Below, piece by piece: positions 25,003 to 33,416 of a DNA stretch of 33,531 bases (position 1 is its first letter; each line of letters opens with the position of its first letter). The stretch lies in the NCBI GenBank assembly GCA_002449265.1, contig DKCV01000014.1, forward strand, positions 1 to 33,531. The letters are read 5' to 3'. This DNA comes from Caryophanales bacterium UBA6865 (lineage in GTDB: Bacteria > Bacillota_I > Bacilli_A > RFN20 > CAG-826). The notes under the pieces are model-generated. The model had not been told where the DNA came from, did not search any database, and worked only from the letters and a program-made list of their open reading frames with translations. The position numbers and the translations under genes were made by a program.

Positions 25003-25558
25003 TATTAGCCCAAAGGTCCCATCTACGGACTTTTTTAAATTCTTTACGTAGTTTTTCTAACGCTTTCTTATAACGGTAATAAACCAAATCTTCGCCTAAG
25101 CTTAAGATTGAGGCGATTTCTAAAAATGTGTATTCAAAGCCTTCTCTAAGGATAAAGATTTTATCGCTAGGGTATTTCAAACTTGATTCAATCCTTTGAA
25201 CGATATTCTTTTCATCGATATTGGTTAAGGAGTCGTCGTTACTAATCGTAATGACGTTATCGATATCATCGTGCGATTTGTTAAGTTCGTTTTTATATGT
25301 CTTTTTGGCGATATTTCTAGCGACTTGGAGCAAATACTTTTTAAGATCTTTGATTTCTCCTAAGCGATCTTTATTCTCCAATATTGCGACAAATGTATCG
25401 GCAATAACATCTTCTAGCCAAATATGATATCCGACTGTTTCAGCGACTATCTTTTTCATGAGGTCATAGTTAGCTTTATAGAATGTAGAAAACGCTAAAT
25501 CGATTTGATTCTCGTCCCCGTTAGCGAAAGCGTCCTTTAATTTTTCTTCGATGGTCAT
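24986..25558 (-). CDS. ECF-type sigma-70 family sigma factor
   Basis: This 190-residue protein looks like an extracytoplasmic-function sigma factor. Region 2 spans about residues 20-90: YKANYDLMKKIVAETVG, then WLEDVIADTFVAILENKDRL and LKKYLLQVARNIAKKTYKN. Region 4 spans about 125-178, with the helix-turn-helix YTFLEIASILSLGEDLVYYRYKKALEKLRKEF (shown here only as its extent near residues 140-172). No anti-sigma gene lies next to it. It is divergent from the ABC exporter operon at 25855, which may be its regulon, as in cell-envelope stress and bacteriocin-resistance systems. No strong ribosome binding site precedes the ATG. Confidence 0.85.
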   Translation of the reverse strand: MTIEEKLKDAFANGDENQIDLAFSTFYKANYDLMKKIVAETVGYHIWLEDVIADTFVAILENKDRLGEIKDLKKYLLQVARNIAKKTYKNELNKSHDDIDNVITISNDDSLTNIDEKNIVQRIESSLKYPSDKIFILREGFEYTFLEIASILSLGEDLVYYRYKKALEKLRKEFKKVRRWDLWANTNLRH

Positions 25559-25854
25559 GAATATCGTAAAGGAAACGCTTTTTACTCATGTTGTCAAAAG
25601 AAATGATATGGATATTTATTAGATGCCATCGAGATATTTTATAATAGTTAAATTTAGGCATTAGTTTATGAAATAAGAAAGAAATAGATGCATACTTAGT
25701 ATCTACTTGTATTAACAAATGATATTTTTAATTCTTTTCTTTTTTAGCTAGACTCTATATCAAAAATTCGTCTTTCTTTTGGCGGAATGAATCGCTATTT
25801 TTGTCACTCTATTAATTGGAGATGCTAAGCAAGCACATCTCTATTGTGGCAATT

Positions 25855-26886
25855 ATGATATCGAAAAAGAGAAACTTTGCCTTAGGCTTTTATTACGCAA
25901 GTCGAAGAATTTTTTGGGATAGAAAATTTATGGTTTTAGCATTTCTACTCATTCCTCTTTGCGTTGCTATTCCACTTGTCCTTATCTATCAGCCTATAGA
26001 TGCGATACGCTTGCCTAAAAATCCAAAATTGCTCGAGGATAGCGAACACTTTCTTTTTCTATATCGCCTTTATGGAAATACATCTGATTTATCTACGAGT
26101 AATTATTATTTGTCTCTTTTTAAAAACAAAAGCGTGGTTTCTAGCGAGTACTATGTCTTAGGAGGGTTTGGCAAATACCAAGAAACACATTTTATCTTCT
26201 CTTTCTATACGCAGTGTTTTTCTCGGATTCCTCCTTTTATGGGAATATTCGCCCTTTTTATCGCGTGGTATCTTTTCTATTCCAGTGATGCGAAAGGGGG
26301 AATGAAGAATCTTTTAGAGACAAACGTAAGATGGTGCCCTTTTAAAACGGGGATGATTTTCCTTTATTTTTTCCTTCTTTTCTTAATTTCATTCATTCCA
26401 ATTGGAGTTACCTTTGCTTTTAAGAGCAAGCCGTTGTTATTGCAATCCGATGGCGTGAATTGGGTTTTCTTGAATCCTTATCCGTTTTGGTTTGTTCAAG
26501 CTTCATTTTGTCTTCTTAACTCCTTGCTTATGGGGGCAATCATTCTTCTATTCGGAAGCTTATTTCATCGTAGAAAGCGCGCGTTAGTGTGGATGAGCTC
26601 GTTCTCTTTGATTATCGCTTTCCTTTTCTATATGGCTTATTTTGTGTTGCGACAATCGTTTTCAAATTATCAAAGCGAAGATAACGTCGTAACAAACTTC
26701 ATGTCTTATCTTGTTTTCTTTGGCCCAAATGCGCTTTATCGGTTCTCCATCGATAGGATCATCATTTGGGTAATAGAAGTGGTCGCCTTATTCGCTTTGC
26801 TTTTCGTTGCAATTTTATGGAGAAAGAAAGATTCCCATATTTTTTGGCGGAAAGTGAGAGAAAAACCATCACTTTATAGTTATTAG
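25855..26886 (+). CDS. ABC transporter membrane protein (first)
   Basis: This protein of about 343 residues is a membrane component of an ABC exporter. It has about six hydrophobic segments: near the N-terminus (FMVLAFLLIPLCVAIPLVLI), a pair near residues 130-190, one near 220-240, then two near the C-terminus, with a large outside loop after the first. The start at 25855 (MISKKRN) is chosen because it lines up with the paralogue at 28392: FALGFYYASRRIFWDR matches FVAGFSYSSKRLYWDR. An upstream ATG at 25822 and a TTG at 25816 are also in frame, and none has a well-spaced ribosome binding site. The ATPase gene follows after 8 bases. Confidence 0.75.
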   Translation: MISKKRNFALGFYYASRRIFWDRKFMVLAFLLIPLCVAIPLVLIYQPIDAIRLPKNPKLLEDSEHFLFLYRLYGNTSDLSTSNYYLSLFKNKSVVSSEYYVLGGFGKYQETHFIFSFYTQCFSRIPPFMGIFALFIAWYLFYSSDAKGGMKNLLETNVRWCPFKTGMIFLYFFLLFLISFIPIGVTFAFKSKPLLLQSDGVNWVFLNPYPFWFVQASFCLLNSLLMGAIILLFGSLFHRRKRALVWMSSFSLIIAFLFYMAYFVLRQSFSNYQSEDNVVTNFMSYLVFFGPNALYRFSIDRIIIWVIEVVALFALLFVAILWRKKDSHIFWRKVREKPSLYSY

Positions 26887-26894
26887 GTATTTTT

Positions 26895-27599
26895 ATGATC
26901 GAAATTAAAAATTTGAACAAATCGTATGGCAAAAATCACGTTTTAAAAGACGTTTCTCTTCATTTAGAAAAAGGAAAGATTTATGGCTTAATTGGGGCAA
27001 ACGGATCAGGGAAATCCACCCTCATGAAAACCATGATTGGTTTAACTTCGTATCATGGGTCAGTACGTTATAATGGCATATCATTATCCTCAAGACTTAT
27101 TGAAGGTAAGCCAAAGATTGGCTACATGATTGAAGAACCTTGTTTCTTCGCTAACCTTTCTGGAAGAGAAAACCTTATCTTAATCGCAAAGCTATATGAA
27201 AACTTGGAGAAGGGGAGTGTGAAGTGGACGCTAAGCCAAGTGAATTTGTTATCGAAAGCGGATTACCGCTATTGCACCTATTCTTTAGGGATGAAGCAGC
27301 GACTTCATTTTGCTTTTGCGATTATGACAAAACCTGATTTTTTGATATTAGACGAACCGTTTAACGGGATTGATCCTCTCGCGGTTGCTCTATTTGAAAA
27401 TATCATCAAAGATTTTGCTAAACGCGGAACGACTGTCTTAATTTCTTCCCATATGATTAGAGAGCTACAAGAACTCGTAGATGGGGCGTTTATTCTTGAT
27501 AATGGGAAAATCGCATTTTCTACCGAAGAGGCTAGAAAAGTGGATTTATTTAACACCTTCTTAGATATCGTGAAGGAGTCGGGGAGCGAACTAAGATGA
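26895..27599 (+). CDS. ABC transporter ATP-binding protein
   Basis: This 234-residue protein is the ATPase of the exporter. It has Walker A GANGSGKST (about residues 34-42), the signature YSLGMKQRL in place of LSGGQ, as in many exporter ATPases of the bacitracin/lantibiotic-immunity type, Walker B LILDEPFNGIDP, and the switch histidine in SSHM. Its TGA stop overlaps the start of the next membrane protein gene (ATGA), so the two are coupled. With three membrane proteins around it, the system resembles BcrAB/LanFEG-like immunity or peptide-export complexes. The substrate cannot be read from sequence. Confidence 0.95.
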   Translation: MIEIKNLNKSYGKNHVLKDVSLHLEKGKIYGLIGANGSGKSTLMKTMIGLTSYHGSVRYNGISLSSRLIEGKPKIGYMIEEPCFFANLSGRENLILIAKLYENLEKGSVKWTLSQVNLLSKADYRYCTYSLGMKQRLHFAFAIMTKPDFLILDEPFNGIDPLAVALFENIIKDFAKRGTTVLISSHMIRELQELVDGAFILDNGKIAFSTEEARKVDLFNTFLDIVKESGSELR

Positions 27600-28411
27600 A
27601 GAACCTTTTAAAATATCGCCTTGCTTCTTTAAAAGAGGAGAGATTTTATTTCATCACGTTTTTAGTCCTTACTCTTTTATTCATTTTTTGGATTTTTATT
27701 TACTTCATCACGAGAGGACCATCATCGCTAGACAATCATTATTCAATTCGTTCCACCTCTCCGATTGAAAAAGCGTTCTTCTTTTCTTCGTGTCATAACA
27801 CCTTACTAGCGACCTTGCCTACCTTGTCTTTCTTTTTAGGGACTAGTTTAGGATATCTTTTTATTTCTAGCGATTACGAGAAGAAACGCTTAAAAATGAT
27901 TTTTGGCGCGTATCTAGGGAAACGGCGATTTTATTTGAACGCTATTTTTATAAGTAACATTATCGGTGCGTTATTTATTTTGTCTTATTGGCTACTATTT
28001 GCAGCTTTAAGTTCTCCTCTTTGGATGGTAAATGCGGTAGAGGGGAATGTGTTCTTTAGCATTTTCATTACATTCTTATGTTCTTTGGTTCTCTTCTGGT
28101 TCTCTTTATTACTAAGCGGTTTACTCGGTGTTTTGTGTAAAAATGGGGCTTTTGCAGCGATTTTTTGTATTTCTCTTTATTTAGTCGCGGTTTTTTACGC
28201 GATGATTTCTCTCACTGCAACACCGCCAGAAGATGTGAATTCGTTATCCTTTGAGCTAAGTGTAATAGAGAAAAATCCTCTCGCGGGATTAGTCCTTCTC
28301 AACCGATATGGGAACATTTCAATTTTGTGGGATCATTTAACGATTGGATTTATTACCCTACCGTTTCTTTTCTTATTAGGAATGTACGTTTATGAAAAGA
28401 AAGAGGTTTAA
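27596..28411 (+). CDS. ABC transporter membrane protein (second)
   Basis: This 271-residue protein has about six hydrophobic segments: FITFLVLTLLFIFWIFIY, TLLATLPTLSFFLGTSLGYLF, then four more in the second half, ending LPFLFLLGMYVYEKKEV. It lacks the WDR-containing start shared by the first and third membrane proteins, so it is a different permease type (ABC-2-like). It overlaps the ATPase gene by 4 bases and the next gene by 20 bases, so the operon is tightly packed. Confidence 0.85.
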   Translation: MKNLLKYRLASLKEERFYFITFLVLTLLFIFWIFIYFITRGPSSLDNHYSIRSTSPIEKAFFFSSCHNTLLATLPTLSFFLGTSLGYLFISSDYEKKRLKMIFGAYLGKRRFYLNAIFISNIIGALFILSYWLLFAALSSPLWMVNAVEGNVFFSIFITFLCSLVLFWFSLLLSGLLGVLCKNGAFAAIFCISLYLVAVFYAMISLTATPPEDVNSLSFELSVIEKNPLAGLVLLNRYGNISILWDHLTIGFITLPFLFLLGMYVYEKKEV

Positions 28412-29395
28412 AAGCTTTGTTGCTGGATTTTCCTATTCCTCAAAACGGCTTTATTGGGACAGGGCTTTTGTAATCACGCTTTTCCTATTATTCCCAGCCT
28501 GTTTTATTTTGCCGCTTATTTTTATTAGGAACCCAAACATGACTTCTGATAACTTTTTAATTCTTTCTTGGACGAGCGAAATGGCGAAAAGCTATGCAAT
28601 GGAACACGCAGCGGAAACACGTTTAGAAAGCTATTACTCTTGTCTTTTTTACCACGATTTACGTCCTGGTGATTATTTTGTGTTTGGTGGGGCTCGTGAA
28701 TTCAACGAAGCGAGCATTTTCGTTTCTGGTGCTACAAGGCTATTTATGGGCGTTCCCTTTGACGCTTAGCTTGTTCGCGATAGCCCTATCCTGGTTTCTA
28801 TTCTATTCATTTGACGCGAAAAACTCTTGGAAAAATTTAGCGGGAACCAACATATATAAATCTTCATTTATCCTCGGCAAAACCGCCTTTTATTTTTTGA
28901 TTTTGTTTGTAATTTCCGCATTTTTTGGACTTGTTATATTCTTAAAGGAAGATAAGAGGGTTTTGTTAGAATTTCCTAATGGAAAATGGTCATATTCGGC
29001 TTCAAAAGCGAATTTAATTTGGCTATATCAATACGCCTATAGTGTTTTGAATTCCCTTGTTTTTGGTGCGATTGTCTTTTTTGATCGGGTGTCTATTCGA
29101 AAAGGGCAAGAACTTTGTTTTTACGGCCTCTCTTTTAATTGCGTCTCTATCAATGATGGCCTTGTTTTTCGGGCTTATTCTAAAAAATTCCTCCTCTCTT
29201 CCGAATGAGCTAGCTTGGTTGTCGTGGCTCTTTTCTATTGGACCTTTTCTTGCTTCTATTTCCCCATTAAAAATATTGTCTTGGTTTGGAGAATGGTTCT
29301 TCTTATTTTTATTCCTTTTTGGCCTTAACGAAGGGAAAAAGTTACACAAAAAATATAACATTAAGTTTAGTGGTTGGCTGTCTATTGAAAGATAA
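28392..29395 (+). pseudogene. ABC transporter membrane protein (third), two frameshifts
   Basis: Three successive frames (28392-28769, about 28760-29208 and about 29080-29395) together encode one protein of about 334 residues, paralogous to the first membrane protein of the operon. Matching landmarks are FSYSSKRLYWDR at the start, LSWFLFYSFDAK against IAWYLFYSSDAK in the middle, and SVLNSLVFGAIV against CLLNSLLMGAII before the second break. The first break lies near CCCTTT (28755-28760), the second in T6 (29077-29082). Each is mended by dropping one base. Two single-base insertions in short homopolymers fit either gene decay or sequencing error. Unmended, only a 125-residue fragment is made. 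Confidence 0.8.
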
Positions 29396-29427
29396 AAGGA
29401 GTGCGAGTTAGATAGTCTTTTAGGGCC

Positions 29428-29497
29428 CAAGGAATGAGTTTAGTCCTTGCAATCGTTCCAAAAAGTGTTGTCTTCATTCACTTTTAGGAACCTAAAA
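29428..29497 (+). promoter_or_regulatory. Cluster of overlapping dyads before an ATPase gene
   Basis: CAAGGA (29428-29433) and TCCTTG (29444-29449) form one dyad. GTTCCAAAAAGTG (29455-29467) and CACTTTTAGGAAC (29479-29491) pair at 12 of 13 positions. TTTTAGG-AA-CCTAAAA (29482-29497) is a perfect dyad sharing an arm with the previous one. There is no U-tract, so termination of the ABC operon is a weaker reading than repeated repressor half-sites of the form GTTCCTAAAA controlling the ATPase gene at 29563. Confidence 0.5.
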
Positions 29498-29562
29498 CTG
29501 TATTTGACGAAACATTTATGGAACGAAATGATACAATAATATCTAAGAAGGAATCTATTTTT

Positions 29563-30861
29563 ATGAAACGATTGATAGAAGATACTTTGCTAGATTGGAA
29601 GAAATCATCCCGGCGTAAACCGCTTTTGCTAGGTGGCGCAAGACAAGTTGGGAAGACTTATACCTTGCTAGATTTCGGGAAAAAACATTATGAGAATGTT
29701 ATTTATCTTCATTTTGAAGGGGATATCGAAACTCTTGGTAAAATATTCTCCCCTGATTTGAATCCTAAACGAATTATTCAAGAATTGTCTGCTTATACAA
29801 AACAAACCATATTGCCAGAAAAAACATTGATTATTTTCGATGAAATTCAAGCTTCTGAAAGAGCCTTGACCTCTTTGAAATATTTTGAGGAAGAAGCAAA
29901 CGAATATCATGTTGTTGCCGCAGGGAGTCTTTTAGGGCTCGCTATTAATAGGGGGAATTTTTCTTTTCCGGTCGGGAAAGTAGATATGCTTACCATGTAC
30001 CCTCTTTCTTTTGAAGAGTTCTTATTAGCCACAAGCAATGAATCGTTGATTGCAAAGATTCGCGAATCATACGCGTCTTTTTCTCCTCTTTCTATGGTTT
30101 ATCACGAACTCGCACTAGAACTATATAGAAAATATTTAGTAGTTGGTGGATATCCTGCGGCTGTCAAAAACTATTTAGACACAGGCAATTTTGACTCCGT
30201 CCGTTCGATACAAGCTAATATCTCCGATTCTTTTATTGCGGATATGACTAAATACGCTACGCCGAATGAAACCATCAAAAGCATCGCTATTTTCAATACG
30301 CTTCCTTCTCAGCTAGCAAAAGAAAATACGAAATTTGTTTATGCGTTAATCAAAAGCAACGCACGGGCAAAAGATTATGAACTTTCCTTACAATGGCTAA
30401 AGGCAGCAAATGTTGTTCTAGAAAATATAAAAGTGAACGAAGGAAAATTGCCTCTATCGATCTATGAACAGTTCGATAACTTTAAGATTTATTATTCTGA
30501 CGTCGGGCTACTTTGCTTCAAAGCGGGGATTTTGCCACAAGACATTCTAGTCGATAGTGCTATCTCCGATAAAGCAAGAGGCTTATTAGCGGAAAACTAT
30601 GTGGCGGAGCAACTCGTCAGTCGTGGGTATCGCTTAAATTATTGGGAATCAAATGGCAAGGCCGAGCTTGATTTTGTAATTAGGCAAGACGATTGCGTCA
30701 TCCCTCTTGAAGTCAAATCCGCTGACAATGTTCGCGCTAAAAGCCTAAGACTTTTCGTTGAAAAATATTCTCCAAAATATTCCATTCGTCTTTCGAGCAA
30801 GAACTTTGGCTACGAAAATGGGATTAAATCGATTCCTTTATACGCAGTGTTCTGTTTATAA
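29563..30861 (+). CDS. AAA_14/DUF4143 family ATPase (paralogue of 336-1631)
   Basis: This 432-residue ATPase is a clear paralogue of the gene at 336. It has Walker A GARQVGKT, Walker B LIIFDEIQ, sensor-like AAGSLLG, then SFPVGKVDMLTMYPLSFEEF, and the nuclease-like C-terminus AELDFVI followed by PLEVKSAD. The start at 29563 (MKRLIEDTLLDW) is supported by AAGGA at 29548-29552 and by alignment with the paralogue; an earlier ATG at 29518 would add 15 residues. It appears intact. The region before it has overlapping dyads. It is convergent with the disrupted ATPase gene at 31079. Confidence 0.9.
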   Translation: MKRLIEDTLLDWKKSSRRKPLLLGGARQVGKTYTLLDFGKKHYENVIYLHFEGDIETLGKIFSPDLNPKRIIQELSAYTKQTILPEKTLIIFDEIQASERALTSLKYFEEEANEYHVVAAGSLLGLAINRGNFSFPVGKVDMLTMYPLSFEEFLLATSNESLIAKIRESYASFSPLSMVYHELALELYRKYLVVGGYPAAVKNYLDTGNFDSVRSIQANISDSFIADMTKYATPNETIKSIAIFNTLPSQLAKENTKFVYALIKSNARAKDYELSLQWLKAANVVLENIKVNEGKLPLSIYEQFDNFKIYYSDVGLLCFKAGILPQDILVDSAISDKARGLLAENYVAEQLVSRGYRLNYWESNGKAELDFVIRQDDCVIPLEVKSADNVRAKSLRLFVEKYSPKYSIRLSSKNFGYENGIKSIPLYAVFCL

Positions 30862-30881
30862 AAGAATCTTTTTCCATCTTT

Positions 30882-30929
30882 GGATTTGTCGAAGCTTTCG
30901 TTATGCAAAAAGCGTTAAGTCGCAAATCC
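30882..30929 (+). terminator. Long-loop stem after the ATPase gene
   Basis: GGATTTG (30882-30888) and CAAATCC (30923-30929) form a perfect 7-bp stem with a 34-base loop, between convergent genes. No clear U-tract follows, so this is a weak candidate. Confidence 0.25.
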
Positions 30930-31078
30930 GCCGCTTTGAAAAGAAATAATTCGACGAAATGAAGGGTTTTGGTACGGCGATTTGAAACCATCGCTACGAT
31001 ATGTTTATGAGGTTTTATCCTTAATAACTAAAAAATAAGCGGGTTTTGTTGCCTATTTTGGTTTTTAATATTTCAGAT

Positions 31079-32131
31079 TCATTCTTCGTATGCTGTTTCT
31101 ACGTCAATGAATTCTTTGAAGCGAGGAAGGTTAAACGTGAGTTTCCCTCTCATTGGCGATAATAGAATTCCTTTTTTAATGAGACGGTCACGATAACGAG
31201 AGAAATACTCTTTTTTCATTCCTGTTCTTTCTAGAATGATTGATACGGGTACGGAGGAATTTGTTTGGAAAGACATGACTATCTTTCTTTCCACCTCAGA
31301 TAACGTTGACTAGATTTTTGTGTATGCGTATTCCGCTAAATAGCGGTCATAAAGCGAAAGAATTTCTTTATCCGCTTCTTTTTTGCTTTTATCAAACATG
31401 AGATACCCTAATAACTGGAAAGCGAAAGCGTATCCTTTCGTCAACTTTGCGCATTTTAAAGCTTCTTTATCCGATAATCCGAGCTTTGATTGATAAGAGC
31501 TAATGATTGCTTGTAGACTTAGCGAAGAAAGGAATAACGTTCGAGGCCTAATGATTTTTTCTAAAGCTATTATGTTTTCATACATACCCGTTACAAGTAG
31601 CACAAGCGGGCTTTCCTTACGAATTAGTGATTGGAACGACAAAACGAATTGCTTCATGTAGGTGTTATTTGTTGATTCATCGATTGTTACTAAAACCTTC
31701 TTTTGTTGCCTTTTTATTTCGACAAACATTTTTTCTAAGAGGTCATCGATATTTAAAACAGGATTTTTCCCAGATAAATCAAAAGACGAGCCATGAAAAG
31801 AAAAACTAAAATTTTTCTCTAAAAATAGATGTTTGATTTTTGCGGCAGTATAGAGCTTCGCGGCCAAGCCTTCGCGAAGATCGTCCTCTGGATTAAGGTC
31901 GATTACAACCCAGTCTCTTTCCATTTCGAAATGTTTGGAAACCGAGGTCAACATGACTGTTTTTCCTGAGCCTCTAACTCCAGTAATGATGAAGCAATTT
32001 GAAGTAAGGGGTGTCGAATTGATTTGCTTGATCAATTCATTCTTACTATCTTCCCGACCGATGTATTCAAAAGGCTTTCTTCCAAACGATAATGTGAATG
32101 GGTTGTTTTTCTTTTCTTCATACTCGGTCAT
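31079..32131 (-). pseudogene. AAA+ ATPase with winged-helix end, split by an in-frame TAG
   Basis: One reading frame of 351 codons runs from the ATG at 32131 to 31079 and is broken only by TAG at 31310-31312. The N-terminal part has NPFTLSFGRKPFEYIGRE, Walker A GVRGSGKT and Walker B VLVTIDES, as in the Orc1/Cdc6-like and MoxR-unlike ATPases often annotated only as ATP-binding protein. After YAYTKI and the TAG, the frame continues STLSEVERKIVMSF and a winged-helix-like domain (VSIILERTGMKKEYFSRYRD, then LIKKGILLSPMRGKLTF). Relatives of this family usually have Trp at the stop position, from my memory of the family, so a TGG to TAG change is likely. The 71-residue tail could restart at 31294 but would be separate. 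Confidence 0.8.
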
Positions 32132-32219
32132 ACTTTTTTCAAGATAAACGGTGAAATTGTGAATTTTGAGAACGCGGTAGCGGTAGTAACGAAAAACGAA
32201 AAGTGAAGAAAAGGAAAAA

Positions 32220-32243
32220 TGACAGATGATTTAACCCCTGTCA
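32220..32243. repeat. Inverted repeat TGACAG/CTGTCA
   Basis: TGACAG (32220-32225) and CTGTCA (32238-32243) form a 6-bp inverted repeat with a 12-bp centre, upstream of the disrupted ATPase gene on the minus strand and at the left edge of the toxin-like module. It may be an operator or a boundary mark. Confidence 0.3.
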
Positions 32244-32307
32244 TAATGAGATACGCAAGTTTGATGAAGGTTTCGACTAGCTATCACATTTTGAACAGCT
32301 TCTCTTT

Positions 32308-32481
32308 GTGAGACAGTTCCAAAACGACCCTGTCCTCGTCGATCCCGAATCTCTTATCGTTTATGGATTCTTACCAGACGAAATTAGAAAAGCGATATCG
32401 GATATGGACGTTGCGGTTCATGCGTATGAAGCCAGGACCAGCAGAGATTTGAGGAGGTGGCGAGATGAGCAAGCCAAATAG
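32308..32481 (+). pseudogene. 5'-truncated remnant upstream of the toxin-like gene
   Basis: The frame is open from a TAG just before 32281 and ends at TAG 32479-32481, reading LVDPESLIVYGFLPDEIRKA and then ARTSRDLRRWRDEQAK. The only start is a GTG at 32308 without a ribosome binding site. The composition is richer in G+C than the surroundings. It overlaps the next gene by 17 bases, as if it were the end of a larger upstream gene in the donor of this module. I do not recognise the family. Confidence 0.45.
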
Positions 32482-32980
32482 CGGACTTTTCATAGGCACA
32501 AAAGGCAGCAAGGAGGCCGATGAAGTCAAGGAGGCCAATCAGACTTCCAAACCTTTGCTCAACGAAAATCTCAGCAAAGAGGAAAACGAACTTATTCAGA
32601 ATGTCATAGACCAGGGGTTTAAAATATCTCCCGACAAGGTCTTGGCCATCGGAAAAATGCCAAATGGAAAGATAGTTTGGATAGAAGAAGGAAAACTTGG
32701 TGAAAGAGCTTCCGGCTTAGCGCACATTTTGGATAAAAGAGAAAATGATTTTACCTCACGCGGCATAAGCAAAGATAAAGTAGCTGAATTTGTCATTGAA
32801 GTAATCACTCATGGCAAGAAAATAGGAATTCAGGGCAGTCGCAAACCCCCTAGGGATGTATTCGAGTATAATCATAAGGAACAAACAATTTACCTAGCAG
32901 TTTCAATATCTGACAATGGGTATGTGGTAGGAACTAATTTCACTAACAAAAATAGAATAAATGAGGAGAAAGAAAAATGA
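32465..32980 (+). CDS. Putative BECR-fold RNase-like toxin
   Basis: This 171-residue protein resembles toxin domains found at the C-termini of phage minor head and polymorphic toxin proteins (PBECR/barnase-EndoU-colicin-RelE-like). Shared features are KMPNGKIVWIEEG, the SGLAHILDKRENDFTSRGIS stretch with a candidate catalytic histidine, VIEVITHGKKIGIQGSRKPP, and a terminal VSISDNGYVVGTNF strand. Residues 1-45 are a charged linker. No secretion domain is present, so it is a stand-alone module or a cut-off tip of a larger protein. AGGAGGTGG at 32452-32460 is a strong ribosome binding site. It overlaps the downstream gene by 4 bases, as expected for a toxin and immunity pair. The fold call is from memory and moderate. 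Confidence 0.6.
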   Translation: MSKPNSGLFIGTKGSKEADEVKEANQTSKPLLNENLSKEENELIQNVIDQGFKISPDKVLAIGKMPNGKIVWIEEGKLGERASGLAHILDKRENDFTSRGISKDKVAEFVIEVITHGKKIGIQGSRKPPRDVFEYNHKEQTIYLAVSISDNGYVVGTNFTNKNRINEEKEK

Positions 32981-33294
32981 AAACTGTAAGATTGATGCTT
33001 GAGTGGGGGTGTGATCCTATTTGGCTGTACGAAGAAGATGGAATAACCTCTTCGCCTGGTTTGCCTAACGAACTTGAAGGCAACAAAGATTTGGTTTCAT
33101 TGATGAGCAAGATAAGCGATGAGTATGATAGCCAGTTTGTAAATACTGAGCGCGAATTCACTGACGTCGGATTCAAAACCGAAGCAGAACGGAAAGAATT
33201 CAAGCAAGACCTCATCAAATTCTCTGCAATGGTCAAGAAAGCCGTTGGGGACAAATATAAATTTGTCGATGACTTCAACTATCAAGACTATTAA
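32977..33294 (+). CDS. Putative immunity protein for the toxin-like gene
   Basis: This 105-residue acidic protein starts with KTVRLMLEWGCDPIWLYEED and continues with EYDSQFVNTEREFTDVGFKT and a helical, charged end. Small proteins with this start occur next to polymorphic toxin tips and are probably immunity proteins; this rests on memory and on context. The ATG overlaps the stop of the upstream gene (ATGA), so the two are made together. A perfect terminator follows five bases after the stop. Confidence 0.6.
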   Translation: MKTVRLMLEWGCDPIWLYEEDGITSSPGLPNELEGNKDLVSLMSKISDEYDSQFVNTEREFTDVGFKTEAERKEFKQDLIKFSAMVKKAVGDKYKFVDDFNYQDY

Positions 33295-33298
33295 TGCT

Positions 33299-33328
33299 GC
33301 AAAACGGCAGAAATGCCGTTTTGCTTTT
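33299..33328 (+). terminator. Rho-independent terminator of the toxin/immunity pair
   Basis: GCAAAACGGCA (33299-33309) and TGCCGTTTTGC (33314-33324) form a perfect 11-bp stem with a GAAA tetraloop, followed by TTTT. Confidence 0.92.
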
Positions 33329-33416
33329 GATTAGGCAATTCTCTTTGAAACCGAATCAAGCAAAATTGGAGCAATTCATTGGATTCCATTTCTACGTCGA
33401 TTTTATAAACGAAATT

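Noticed and set aside
29023..29430. A 135-codon minus-strand frame under the third ABC membrane protein
   Set aside because: The plus strand gives a clear permease paralogue once two frameshifts are mended; the minus frame is a shadow.
29455..29491. Rho-independent terminator of the ABC operon
   Set aside because: The stem is long, but no U-tract follows, and the right arm forms another dyad; a regulatory role for the next gene fits better.
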